From an uncultured Alphaproteobacteria bacterium (GTDB taxonomy: Bacteria; Pseudomonadota; Alphaproteobacteria; CAAHEQ01; UBA3637), in assembly GCA_944392125.1 (NCBI GenBank), contig CALXVP010000017.1, forward strand, positions 1 through 34,956: a stretch of 34,956 nt of DNA. The letters run 5' to 3'. Position 1 is the first letter of the stretch; each line of letters starts with the position of its first letter. The position numbers and the translations under genes are program-made. The notes below the pieces were generated by a model, which saw nothing but the letters and a program-made list of their open reading frames with translations, had not been told where the DNA came from and searched no databases. Positions 1 through 7,799 of this stretch are shown one piece after another.

Positions 1-53
1 CGTAAAAACAAAAAACTACAATAAAAACAGATAATTATTTTATATCCTAACGG

Positions 54-77
54 TTTCGAATCTCGCTGGGGTCGCCA
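54..77 (+). repeat. tRNA 3'-end remnant, possible attachment-site half
   Basis: The stretch holds a TTCGAAT T-loop, a five-base T-stem half (CTCGC), a seven-base acceptor half (TGGGGTC), a discriminator G and CCA, the order found at a tRNA 3' end. The sequence to its left does not pair with it and no D-arm or anticodon arm is present, so this is not a whole tRNA. An intrinsic terminator follows at 85-111, as would follow the original tRNA. Elements that integrate into tRNA 3' ends leave such a fragment at their far end. That an element lies left of the window is inference. Confidence 0.45.
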
Positions 78-84
78 AGTTAAG

Positions 85-111
85 ACAGCCGATTTTAAGG
101 CTGTTTTTTTT
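85..111 (+). terminator. intrinsic terminator
   Basis: Six-base arms ACAGCC (85-90) and GGCTGT (99-104) with an A/T-rich loop are followed by a run of eight T. It ends a rightward transcript entering from the left, probably the tRNA whose 3' end survives at 54-77. Confidence 0.75.
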
Positions 112-280
112 ATGCCGTTATTTGGGGCGCATTATCATTTCTGAAAAAATCACCGTCGGCTTTCAAACACCGTAACCAAGCAATCGGATAATGAAATTTA
201 TCCCCCTTCTCCACGCACAATGAAACATCTCTAACCAGATAACTCACTACGCTGTTTATTCAGTATATTAAAACGATAAC

Positions 281-1696
281 CTAACTTTGAAACAAATACA
301 CGCTAAATGCATTATAAAGGGCTACACACAGCAATAACCCTAAACTTAATGGCGCAAAGATACGGAGTGTTACCAAAAAATAGCGCGTAAATGCCGATGA
401 AACAACGGCCGATTTGCGAATATTGTGAATAATGGCTTTCATCGCCGAGTAGCCGACAAATAAAGCCATTGTCATGGAAACGATTGCCGTTGTAAAGGTA
501 GATGAAATCCAATCAAACAATTCAAAAATGTTTCGTTGTGCGATTTGAATATCCCAAACACCCGAATAAGATGCCGTTACCGCCGTAAAGCCTAAACACG
601 ATAGGCACATGACAGCCAATACACCGTTGAAACGATTTAAATGCAGTTTATCCATAAATAAATTCGTCATGGCTTCAAAAATAGAAATCGTAGATGTAAT
701 GGTTGCCAGTGTCAGCAATAAATAAAAAGCGACCGACCAGAATAAACTCCCCGATAATTGCTGAAAAACAAACGGTAATGAAATAAACGTTAACCCCGGA
801 CCGGAAGTGGAAGATAAGCCCGCCGCAAACACGGCCGGTAAAATAATAACGGCGCTTAATACCGCAGCCAACGTATCAAAAACTTCAATATTGTGAACAG
901 ATTTAAATAAATTTTCTTTCGGTGAAAAATAGGAGCCGTAAACAAGCAATGTGCCGAAACCCAGTGAAAGAGAAATAAACGCTTGCCCCAACGCTGCCAA
1001 AAACGTATCAAACAATACACTCCACTTAAATCCCTCATCCGTAAAACCCAGATAATGCCAATCGGGCGTTAATAAAAATTTGACGCCTTTTTCCGCTCCA
1101 TCCAAAGAAACGGATTGCACGCAGAGAATCAGCATAATGCCGAACAAAATCGGCATTAAAACAATCCCCGCTTTTTCAATACCCTTTTTCACGCCTGCAA
1201 TCACAATCAGTGCCGTAACAAACATAAAAATCAATCCGCAAACGTATTGGATGGAAAAACTGTGCGTTAATGCCGTAAACGTATCCGATAATTTATCGGG
1301 AGCAATTTGCAATAAGTTGCCCGAGAGCGCTTCCAATAAGTAATATAACACCCATCCCGCTACCAGAAAATAAAAAGAAATAATCATACTGAGCCCGATA
1401 AATGCCATCCATCCGCCGAAAAAGGACCACACGCCCAGATATTTCATACCGATTTTTGCCCCGATAACCCGATACGCATCTACAAAATTACTTTTAGAAG
1501 TTCGCCCCAGCGCAATTTCGGAAACCATTAACGGATTGCAAATAAATAAAATAATCAACAGATAAACCAAAATAAAACTCAATCCGCCATACTGACCCAC
1601 AAGATACGGAAACCGCCATATATTTCCCAAACCGATAGCGGATCCGGCGGCGGCCAAGATAAATCCCCAACGTGTTCCGAAGCCCTCTTTTTTCAT
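281..1696 (-). CDS. Na+-dependent transporter, NSS/SNF family
   Basis: 471 residues, highly hydrophobic, about 11-12 membrane segments. The N-terminus has the family signature GSAIGLGNIWRFPYLVGQYG (residues 18-37), which forms the Na+ and substrate site in TM1 of neurotransmitter:sodium symporters. Prokaryotic members usually import amino acids such as tryptophan, tyrosine or leucine with Na+; the substrate cannot be read from sequence. A start at 1696 is supported by an AAAGGA Shine-Dalgarno about 7 nt upstream. Monocistronic: its neighbour at 1961 is divergent. Full length for the family, no sign of damage. Confidence 0.93.
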   Translation of the reverse strand: MKKEGFGTRWGFILAAAGSAIGLGNIWRFPYLVGQYGGLSFILVYLLIILFICNPLMVSEIALGRTSKSNFVDAYRVIGAKIGMKYLGVWSFFGGWMAFIGLSMIISFYFLVAGWVLYYLLEALSGNLLQIAPDKLSDTFTALTHSFSIQYVCGLIFMFVTALIVIAGVKKGIEKAGIVLMPILFGIMLILCVQSVSLDGAEKGVKFLLTPDWHYLGFTDEGFKWSVLFDTFLAALGQAFISLSLGFGTLLVYGSYFSPKENLFKSVHNIEVFDTLAAVLSAVIILPAVFAAGLSSTSGPGLTFISLPFVFQQLSGSLFWSVAFYLLLTLATITSTISIFEAMTNLFMDKLHLNRFNGVLAVMCLSCLGFTAVTASYSGVWDIQIAQRNIFELFDWISSTFTTAIVSMTMALFVGYSAMKAIIHNIRKSAVVSSAFTRYFLVTLRIFAPLSLGLLLCVALYNAFSVYLFQS

Positions 1697-1887
1697 ATTC
1701 TATCCTTTATTTTATTTTGATAACGGAATCCGAAATCATTTTATTTAAAATCATTTTTGAATAAAATTAATTCATTCAATGAAAAACATTAAAGCAAATA
1801 TCGCTTTAAAAAGCAATTTTTATTTTGAGCAAAATCCAATTTATACCGTATATTATCAAATTTAGGGATAAGATATAAAAATAATGC

Positions 1888-1918
1888 TTGACTTAGAGTC
1901 CGCTCTAGCCCCTACACT
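1888..1918 (+). promoter_or_regulatory. MerR-type promoter of the alpha/beta hydrolase gene
   Basis: -35 TTGACT (1888-1893) and -10 TACACT (1913-1918) are separated by 19 nt, two more than optimal. The spacer carries a dyad TAGAG-TCCG-CTCTA centred between the hexamers. Over-long spacers with a central dyad are the hallmark of promoters that MerR-family activators untwist. The same arrangement occurs at 4146-4176. No MerR gene is in the window. Confidence 0.75.
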
Positions 1919-1960
1919 CGATTCGTTCTTTATTTTAATGTATAACCACGGGAGGGATTG

Positions 1961-2977
1961 ATGAAATTCGTTATTATAGCAGTTATTTTGGTTGTCGGGG
2001 CGCTTGCCGGCTTGTTTTTTTGTCGTAACGGTTGGGATAAAACGTTTCCGAAAAGCGAACTTATTGATGTTAAAAAAGTCAGTTTTAAAAACAGATACGG
2101 TATTAAACTCGTCGGAGATTTATACATTCCGAAGAAAAAGTCAAGCGAAAAATTACCGGCGATTGCCGTCAGCGGTCCGTTCGGCGCCGTAAAAGAACAA
2201 TCTTCCGGTCTATATGCCCAAACAATGGCCGAACGCGGATTCATTACTTTGGCATTTGATCCCTCTTACACGGGGGAAAGCGGTGGCGAGCCTCGCTTGG
2301 TTGCCTCTCCCGATATTAACACGGAAGATATGAGTGCGGCCGTTGACTTTTTAAGCGTGCAACCTGAAGTTGATGCCGATAAAATCGGCGTTATCGGCAT
2401 TTGCGGATTCGGTGGTTTCGCATTGAACGCAGCCGCCATGGATACGCGAATCAAAGCAACCGTTACTTCTACGATGTATGATATGAGTCGCGTGAATGCA
2501 AACGGTTATTTTGATGTTATGAGTGAAGAAGATCGCTACAAGCTCAAAGAAAAACTCAATGCACAACGCACGCAAGACTTTGCAACGGGAACTTACGCTC
2601 CCGAAGCCGGCTTACCCGATCAACTGACCGGCAATGAACCGCAATTCGTAAAAGATTATTACAACTATTATAAAACACCGCGCGGGTATCATAAACGCTC
2701 TAAAAACTCTAATACCGGTTGGAATATGACATACGCCCTCTCTTTCATCAATATGCCGATTTTAACGCGTAGCAATGAAATTAAAAATCCCGTATTGATG
2801 ATTCACGGCGAAAAAGCTCACAGCCGTTATTTCAGCGAAGATGCTTTCAAAAAGCTTACGGGAGATAATAAAGAATTGATGATTATACCGAATGCAAATC
2901 ATACGGATTTATATGATCAAACAGATAAAATCCCGTTTGATAAAATCACTTCATTCTTTCGGGAAAATCTGAAATAA
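1961..2977 (+). CDS. alpha/beta hydrolase, dienelactone-hydrolase-like, membrane-anchored
   Basis: 338 residues. Residues 2-21 form one hydrophobic N-terminal segment, so the enzyme is probably anchored with its catalytic domain outside the cytoplasm. The nucleophile elbow reads GICGFGG (residues 146-152), putting Cys148 where most hydrolases have Ser, as in dienelactone hydrolases. A likely acid follows in IHGEKAH and the catalytic His in NANHTD near the C-terminus. The substrate is unknown. Start ATG 1961 is preferred over TTG 1958 because GGAGG (1951-1955) is correctly spaced. The MerR-type promoter at 1888-1918 suggests induction by an electrophile, metal or drug signal; this is inference. 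Confidence 0.82.
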   Translation: MKFVIIAVILVVGALAGLFFCRNGWDKTFPKSELIDVKKVSFKNRYGIKLVGDLYIPKKKSSEKLPAIAVSGPFGAVKEQSSGLYAQTMAERGFITLAFDPSYTGESGGEPRLVASPDINTEDMSAAVDFLSVQPEVDADKIGVIGICGFGGFALNAAAMDTRIKATVTSTMYDMSRVNANGYFDVMSEEDRYKLKEKLNAQRTQDFATGTYAPEAGLPDQLTGNEPQFVKDYYNYYKTPRGYHKRSKNSNTGWNMTYALSFINMPILTRSNEIKNPVLMIHGEKAHSRYFSEDAFKKLTGDNKELMIIPNANHTDLYDQTDKIPFDKITSFFRENLK

Positions 2978-3006
2978 TTTTGATAAACTTATCAAAAAGC
3001 CTGCAA

Positions 3007-3043
3007 GAAGCATTGAATTTTATATTCAGTGCTTCTTATTTTT
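3007..3043 (+). terminator. intrinsic terminator of the alpha/beta hydrolase gene
   Basis: Eleven-base arms GAAGCATTGAA (3007-3017) and TTCAGTGCTTC (3025-3035), with one wobble pair, are followed by TTATTTTT. It lies about 30 nt after the hydrolase stop codon. Confidence 0.8.
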
Positions 3044-3078
3044 GATTGATATGCTTAAAGAAGGTTGAAACACTATCG

Positions 3079-3291
3079 TTAATGACGAGTCGTATTCATC
3101 GGCAAATAACTTCTGACGGAAACTTTATCCTTTTCCGCATAAAACGTTGTTTGCTCGCCGAGTGCATTGATTTGATGTGTCGTTAGTCCATACATTGTGC
3201 CGTTTTCAAAAAGTTCCTCTTCCATTAACTTTAAAACTTCTTTGATAATCATCGCTTCTCTTGCCTTATCCAGTTTCATAATCTTAGCCAT
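3079..3291 (-). CDS. small hypothetical protein divergent from S24 repressor
   Basis: 70 residues, not recognised. The N-terminal half is charged and predicted helical (KLDKAREAMIIKEVLKLMEE); no signal peptide or membrane segment. AGAGAG lies about 4 nt before ATG 3291. It is transcribed away from the repressor at 3432, with a TTGACA -35 at 3360-3355 and a palindrome over its probable start region, so repression by that neighbour is likely. The arrangement resembles a small regulator or effector next to a phage-type repressor. It may be a Cro-like, antirepressor or unrelated gene; nothing visible decides. Confidence 0.55.
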   Translation of the reverse strand: MAKIMKLDKAREAMIIKEVLKLMEEELFENGTMYGLTTHQINALGEQTTFYAEKDKVSVRSYLPMNTTRH

Positions 3292-3310
3292 TGCTCTCTC
3301 TTTATGATTA

Positions 3311-3333
3311 TTTTATTCGTTTTGTGAATAAAA
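3311..3333. promoter_or_regulatory. palindromic operator candidate
   Basis: A perfect inverted repeat, TTTTATTC (3311-3318) and GAATAAAA (3326-3333), has a 7-nt spacer. It overlaps the expected -10 and start region of the minus-strand small gene (3291), whose -35 TTGACA is at 3360-3355. The neighbouring XRE/S24 repressor is the obvious candidate ligand; this is inference from position. Confidence 0.5.
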
Positions 3334-3380
3334 ATTATTATTAAAAATAGTAAATGTCAAGTAAAATAATCAAAAAAGTG

Positions 3381-3409
3381 TTGACAGGTTGCTGAAAAAT
3401 GATTATATT
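3381..3409 (+). promoter_or_regulatory. promoter of the S24 repressor
   Basis: Perfect -35 TTGACA (3381-3386), 17-nt spacer, -10 TATATT (3404-3409). A possible ATG at 3399 lies inside this promoter and so cannot be the start; it fixes the start at 3432. Confidence 0.8.
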
Positions 3410-3431
3410 GCGAATAGAGAGGGTAAACGAA

Positions 3432-4052
3432 ATGAACAATATCAAGCAATTACGTGAAAAATTCAAAGAAAGTGCCGATACACTCGGCAAAGCCATCGGA
3501 AAATCGCAATCCACGATTTCCAAGTGGGAAAATAAACAAGTATTGAAATATGAAGAAGCAAGTTTAATTGCCAAGCATTATAATGTGCCCGTCTCGGCCG
3601 TATCGGGTCATCACGAAATTGCGGATGATATTTTGAATTATGCGGTTATAGATATTATTGATGCGCAAGCCAGTTGTGGGAACGGAGCCGAAAATTTTAA
3701 TCCCGTTGTCATCGGCAAACAGCTGATTTCATACCCGAGTTTACGGGATTTAACATTTTCTACGCCCGAAAACATTAAGATATTGCGCGCGCGCGGAGAC
3801 AGTATGGAACCCACCATTAACGATGCGGATTACATTTGGGTAGATATTTCGTGCAAGCAAGCGCAATCCGATGGAATTTACGTTTTTTGTATCGGCTCGG
3901 GGATTATTGCCAAACGTGTGCGGATTGATTTTATTCACCAAAGTGCCGTTATCGTGAGCGATAATCCGAAATATCCGCCCATTCAAGCGAATGAGACGGA
4001 TAAAATTGAAGTTATCGGGCGCGTTATTTCTATCTGTAAAATGCTGGGATAA
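3432..4052 (+). CDS. XRE-family repressor with S24 (LexA/CI-like) self-cleaving domain
   Basis: 206 residues. Residues 1-60 form a helix-turn-helix (GKAIGKSQSTISKWEN). The C-terminal half is an S24 peptidase fold with Ser124 in RGDSMEPT and Lys161 in IIAKRVRI as the catalytic dyad. The expected cleavage site in the linker is Cys82-Gly83 (QASCGNGAE), the Cys-Gly variant known from UmuD rather than the Ala-Gly of LexA. Such proteins repress prophage or stress genes and cleave themselves on RecA-ssDNA filaments. Start chosen from the promoter at 3381-3409, with AGAGGG upstream. The operator at 3311-3333 and the divergent small gene are its likely targets. No other phage genes adjoin it. Confidence 0.88.
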   Translation: MNNIKQLREKFKESADTLGKAIGKSQSTISKWENKQVLKYEEASLIAKHYNVPVSAVSGHHEIADDILNYAVIDIIDAQASCGNGAENFNPVVIGKQLISYPSLRDLTFSTPENIKILRARGDSMEPTINDADYIWVDISCKQAQSDGIYVFCIGSGIIAKRVRIDFIHQSAVIVSDNPKYPPIQANETDKIEVIGRVISICKMLG

Positions 4053-4145
4053 GTAAAATTTTTTGGAATTTCTCTCGCAACGGATTGATTTTTCCTTTTG
4101 AAATCAATAAACTTATAAAAAAACAAAATATCTTCAAAAAAGTGC

Positions 4146-4176
4146 TTGACTTTGAGTAAACTCTATATCCTACACT
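4146..4176 (+). promoter_or_regulatory. MerR-type promoter of the phosphoesterase operon
   Basis: -35 TTGACT (4146-4151), 19-nt spacer, -10 TACACT (4171-4176), with the dyad GAGT-AA-ACTC in the spacer. Hexamers and spacing equal those at 1888-1918, so both genes probably answer to one MerR-type activator. Transcription would begin near 4183, which supports ATG 4220 over GTG 4187 as the first gene's start. Confidence 0.75.
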
Positions 4177-4219
4177 ACCGCTAAAAGTGTTTCTCATAAA
4201 CGGATTGAAAGAAGGGAAA

Positions 4220-5314
4220 ATGATATTTACATCTATTTTCGGCGGACTGATTTCTTTGATTTTATATATCAGATACGCTTGTTTTAGAAAGTTGACAATA
4301 CGTTGGCGTATTTTATTATTTTTGGGAGTGTTAATTATCGGTGCGCTCCCGTTACTCATGACGGAAAGGGTGGCTTTATTGATGGGAAAATGTTATCCGT
4401 TTTATGTTCATACGGTTTATTTTATTTTAATCACGTTGGTTATGCTGTTAACCTTAACCATCATAACGGATATTATCTGGGGAATCGGGATTTTGATTTT
4501 GAAATCCAAAATGATACCGCTACCTTCCGTTTTTGTTCTAATCGGGCTTGCTTTTATCTTATCCGGCTGGTCGTTATATGAAGGAATGAAAGTTCCGGCC
4601 GTTAAAACCGTTACGATTACGTCCGATAAAATCACAAAGCCGACAACGCTTGTTTTTTTGAGTGATTTACATATTCATCGCACCCTCAATCCACGCAAAA
4701 TTGAAGGCATTATTGAGCAAGTGAATGCTCTGCAACCCGATATTGTGATTTTAGGCGGAGATACCATTGACGATTCGATTCAAAAAACACAAGATATTGC
4801 CGATAAACTTAAAAAGATTCAAGCATCGCAAGGGCGTTTTTTCGTAGCCGGCAATCATGAATTTTATCGCGGATTTCAGGCAAGTGTCAACTATCTGAAA
4901 AGTTTGGGCTATACCTTTTTGGAAAACAGCGGAGAATCAATCGGCAATTTATATATTGCAGGCATTCCCGATTTAAGACACAGCCCCACACCCCTTCGCC
5001 TTTCGGATACGTTTAAAAATGCTTTACCGACGCAATTTCGGATTCTTGTTTCGCATACACCTGCCGACTTCGGCGTAAAAAACCCTTTTGATTTAGCTCT
5101 TTCGGGGCATACCCATGGCGGGCAAATTTTTCCGTTTCACTTTTTGGCCAAAAACTACAACGGCTTTTTAAACGGCCTTTATAAGTTGCAAAACAATGCC
5201 AAATTATATGTTTCCCGCGGGTCGGGACAGTGGGGGCCACAGATGCGCTTTTTAGCGCCGTCGGAAATTACGGTAATTCAACTTCAACCACAACAAAAAG
5301 GAGACTCAAAATGA
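4220..5314 (+). CDS. membrane-anchored calcineurin-like metallophosphoesterase
   Basis: 364 residues. The first ~120 residues contain about four hydrophobic segments, followed by a metallophosphoesterase domain with all metal ligands: SDLHIH (148-153), GGDT (179-182), GNHE (211-214), SHTP (278-281) and GHTHGGQ (296-302). Such proteins (YkuE-like) hydrolyse phosphoesters at or outside the membrane; the substrate is unknown. AAGAAGG precedes ATG 4220. Its TGA overlaps the ATG of the DXS-like gene by four bases (ATGA), so the two are translationally coupled. It heads a three-gene operon under the MerR-type promoter. Confidence 0.87.
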   Translation: MIFTSIFGGLISLILYIRYACFRKLTIRWRILLFLGVLIIGALPLLMTERVALLMGKCYPFYVHTVYFILITLVMLLTLTIITDIIWGIGILILKSKMIPLPSVFVLIGLAFILSGWSLYEGMKVPAVKTVTITSDKITKPTTLVFLSDLHIHRTLNPRKIEGIIEQVNALQPDIVILGGDTIDDSIQKTQDIADKLKKIQASQGRFFVAGNHEFYRGFQASVNYLKSLGYTFLENSGESIGNLYIAGIPDLRHSPTPLRLSDTFKNALPTQFRILVSHTPADFGVKNPFDLALSGHTHGGQIFPFHFLAKNYNGFLNGLYKLQNNAKLYVSRGSGQWGPQMRFLAPSEITVIQLQPQQKGDSK

Positions 5315-7080
5315 TACTGGAAAAAATTAACAATCCGAGTGATTTAAAAAAACTGACATTGGCGGAACGCAATCAACTGGCCGATGAAATGCGCGAGATA
5401 TTAGTGCATAAAATAGATATAACGGGCGGTCATGTCGGCCCGAATCTCGGCTTTTTGGAGGCAACCATTGCCTTGCATACGGTTTTTAACTCTCCGCAAG
5501 ACAAAATCGTTTTTGATGTTTCGCATCAATGCTATGCCCATAAAATGTTAACGGGGCGTAAAAAGTATTTTACGGACGAATCGCTTTATGAAGAAATATC
5601 CGGTTTTACCGCACCGAAAGAAAGTGTGCATGATTTGTTTCAAATCGGGCATACATCCACCGGCGTCAGTTTAGCAACGGGGCTTGCCAAAGCGCGCGAT
5701 TTACAGCACCAAAAATTTAATGTAATCGCTGTTGTGGGTGATGGCTCGCTCACGGGCGGAGAGGCTTTGGAAGGCTTGGATAATGCCTCTGTTTTGGGTA
5801 GCAATATCATTATTATCGTCAATGATAATGAGATGTCCATTGCCGAAAATCACGGTGGATTATATCAAAATCTACGCTTGTTGCGCGAAACAAACGGCAC
5901 GGCTGAAAATAACTTTTTCAAAGCCATGGGATTTGAATATCACTATGTAGCCAACGGAAACAACATTGCCGATTTAACGGAAATGTTTGAAAAAGTCAAG
6001 GATACAAATGTTCCTACCATTGTTCACATTCACACCTTGAAAGGACATGGGCTGAAAGTAGCGGAAGAAAATAAAGAACTGTTCCACTGGATTATGCCGG
6101 GAACGGTCACCCAAATGCAACATCCTTCATCAACGCCTGCTGTTCAATCCCCCGATTATACATCGCTGACGGTTGATTGGTTTTTGCAACAAAAGAAAAC
6201 GGATTCTACCGTTATTGCCGTCACGGCGGGAACACCCGGCGCAACGGGATTTTTCCCTGATTTCCGCAAAGAAATGGGCGCGCAGTTTTTAGATGTGGGC
6301 ATTTGCGAGCAACATGCCGTTGCCACGGTTTCGGGTATGGCAAAAGGTGGGGCAAAGCCCATGTTTGCCGTATTAAGCACTTTTATTCAACGCTCGTATG
6401 ACCAACTGGCGCAAGATTTGGCATTAAATAACAGCCCGGCAACCATTCTGGTTTACTGGGGCGGTCTTTCGGGTATGGATGCCACACATGTCGGCGCTTT
6501 TGATATTCCGTTGATTGCAAACATTCCGAATATGATTTATCTGGCGCCTACAAATGCTGAAGAATATCGCGCCATGTTGGATTGGTCGGCAAAACAAACG
6601 CAACATTCCGTTGCCATTCGTGTGCCGTTCGGACCGTTTATCACAACCGGCATTCCGGATACAACCGATTATGGTATTCTAAATCGTTATCAAGTTGTTG
6701 AAGAGGGCAGTAAGGTTGCATTGATCGGCGTCGGCAACTTCTTTGAACGCGCACGTGAAGTCAAGCAGTTACTAAAAGAAAAAGCAGGCATTTCAGCTAC
6801 ACTGATTAACCCGAAATTTTTAACGGGGGTTGATGCGGATTTATTAAACAGCCTCAAAAAAACGCATCAACTGGTTGTTACGTTGGAAGACGGCGTGTTA
6901 GACGGCGGATTCGGTGAAAAAATTGCGCGGTTCTATGGCGCATCCGATATGAAAGTGCTTTGCTTTGGCGGACAAAAAGAATTTACCGATCGCGTACCGT
7001 TAGATGAACTCTTTATCCGCTACCATTTAACACCCGAACTCATTATCAAAGATATTCAAACCGTTTTGAAAGGAGCATAA
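5311..7080 (+). CDS. DXS-like thiamine-diphosphate transketolase-family enzyme
   Basis: 589 residues with the three-domain layout of 1-deoxy-D-xylulose-5-phosphate synthase: GGHVGPNLG (39-47), DVSHQCYAHKMLTGR (69-83), GHTSTG (113-118), the TPP/Mg motif GDGSLTGGEAL (143-153), then pyrimidine-binding and C-terminal domains. DXS joins pyruvate and glyceraldehyde-3-phosphate in isoprenoid and thiamine/pyridoxal synthesis. Differences from true DXS: the usual PAMxEGSGL segment reads AGTPGATGF, and the DRAG segment carrying a phosphate-binding Arg reads YWGG. It is also ~30 residues short. It may therefore be a paralogue with another acceptor. ATG 5311 has AAGGAG upstream. Confidence 0.72.
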   Translation: MILEKINNPSDLKKLTLAERNQLADEMREILVHKIDITGGHVGPNLGFLEATIALHTVFNSPQDKIVFDVSHQCYAHKMLTGRKKYFTDESLYEEISGFTAPKESVHDLFQIGHTSTGVSLATGLAKARDLQHQKFNVIAVVGDGSLTGGEALEGLDNASVLGSNIIIIVNDNEMSIAENHGGLYQNLRLLRETNGTAENNFFKAMGFEYHYVANGNNIADLTEMFEKVKDTNVPTIVHIHTLKGHGLKVAEENKELFHWIMPGTVTQMQHPSSTPAVQSPDYTSLTVDWFLQQKKTDSTVIAVTAGTPGATGFFPDFRKEMGAQFLDVGICEQHAVATVSGMAKGGAKPMFAVLSTFIQRSYDQLAQDLALNNSPATILVYWGGLSGMDATHVGAFDIPLIANIPNMIYLAPTNAEEYRAMLDWSAKQTQHSVAIRVPFGPFITTGIPDTTDYGILNRYQVVEEGSKVALIGVGNFFERAREVKQLLKEKAGISATLINPKFLTGVDADLLNSLKKTHQLVVTLEDGVLDGGFGEKIARFYGASDMKVLCFGGQKEFTDRVPLDELFIRYHLTPELIIKDIQTVLKGA

Positions 7081-7081
7081 A

Positions 7082-7618
7082 ATGAAAAAAGTTCTCATTC
7101 TCTCGGCAAGCGCCCGTTTAGGCGGTAATTCCGATACCTTATGCGATTCATTTGCCAAAGGAGCACGTGAGGCGGGACATCAGGTTGAAAAAATTCGTCT
7201 GGCAGAAAAGAATATTCATTTTTGTTTGGGTTGCGGTGTGTGCAATACCACGCATTCATGCGTGCAAGAAGACGATATGGCCGACATTTTAGATAAAATG
7301 GTTCAAGCCGATGTTTTGGTTTTTGCAACACCCGTTTATTTCTATGCCATGAACGGGCAAATGAAAACACTGATTGATCGCACGGTTCCGCGGTATCAAG
7401 AAATTGCGAACAAAGATGTTTATTATATCATTACCGCAGCAGATACGGATAAAGAAATCATGGATAAAGTTATCAACTCATTCCGTGGCTTTACATTGGA
7501 CTGTTTACCCAATGCCCGCGAACGCGGTATCATCTACGGCTTGGGCGCATGGCAAATGGGGGATATTCAACAAACAGGCGCCATACAAGAAGCTTATGAT
7601 ATGGGAAAAGCCGTATAA
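7082..7618 (+). CDS. NAD(P)H-dependent FMN reductase / flavodoxin-like protein
   Basis: 178 residues. The N-terminal SASARLGGNSDTL is the FMN-phosphate loop of the NADPH-dependent FMN reductase family. A Cys cluster, CLGCGVCNTTHSC, matches the compact cluster seen in iron-sulfur flavoproteins and related reductases. TPVYFYAMNGQMKTLIDR is the isoalloxazine-side motif. It starts one base after the DXS-like stop, with AAAGGAG upstream, so it is the last gene of the operon. A redox partner or quinone/electrophile reductase role fits the MerR-type promoter, but the substrate is not visible. Confidence 0.85.
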   Translation: MKKVLILSASARLGGNSDTLCDSFAKGAREAGHQVEKIRLAEKNIHFCLGCGVCNTTHSCVQEDDMADILDKMVQADVLVFATPVYFYAMNGQMKTLIDRTVPRYQEIANKDVYYIITAADTDKEIMDKVINSFRGFTLDCLPNARERGIIYGLGAWQMGDIQQTGAIQEAYDMGKAV

Positions 7619-7660
7619 AACATATCAGAATATATGTTTACTCAATTCTCATCTGCGAAA

Positions 7661-7695
7661 GAATGGTTATGCGATTAAGCATAACCATTCTTTTT
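7661..7695 (+). terminator. intrinsic terminator of the phosphoesterase operon
   Basis: Perfect 12-base arms GAATGGTTATGC (7661-7672) and GCATAACCATTC (7679-7690), a 6-nt loop and five T. It lies 42 nt after the flavoprotein stop. Confidence 0.9.
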
Positions 7696-7799
7696 ATACC
7701 GATAAAATCTTATACCGATAACATCGCTTTAATGCGCTTTATTCTCGCTTGCCCACGGCAGTGATATGGCTATTATCAACAGCCATTACTTTACAAACC

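Noticed and set aside
3399..3431. Longer N-terminus for the S24 repressor
   Set aside because: The upstream ATG lies between the -35 and -10 of a near-perfect promoter.
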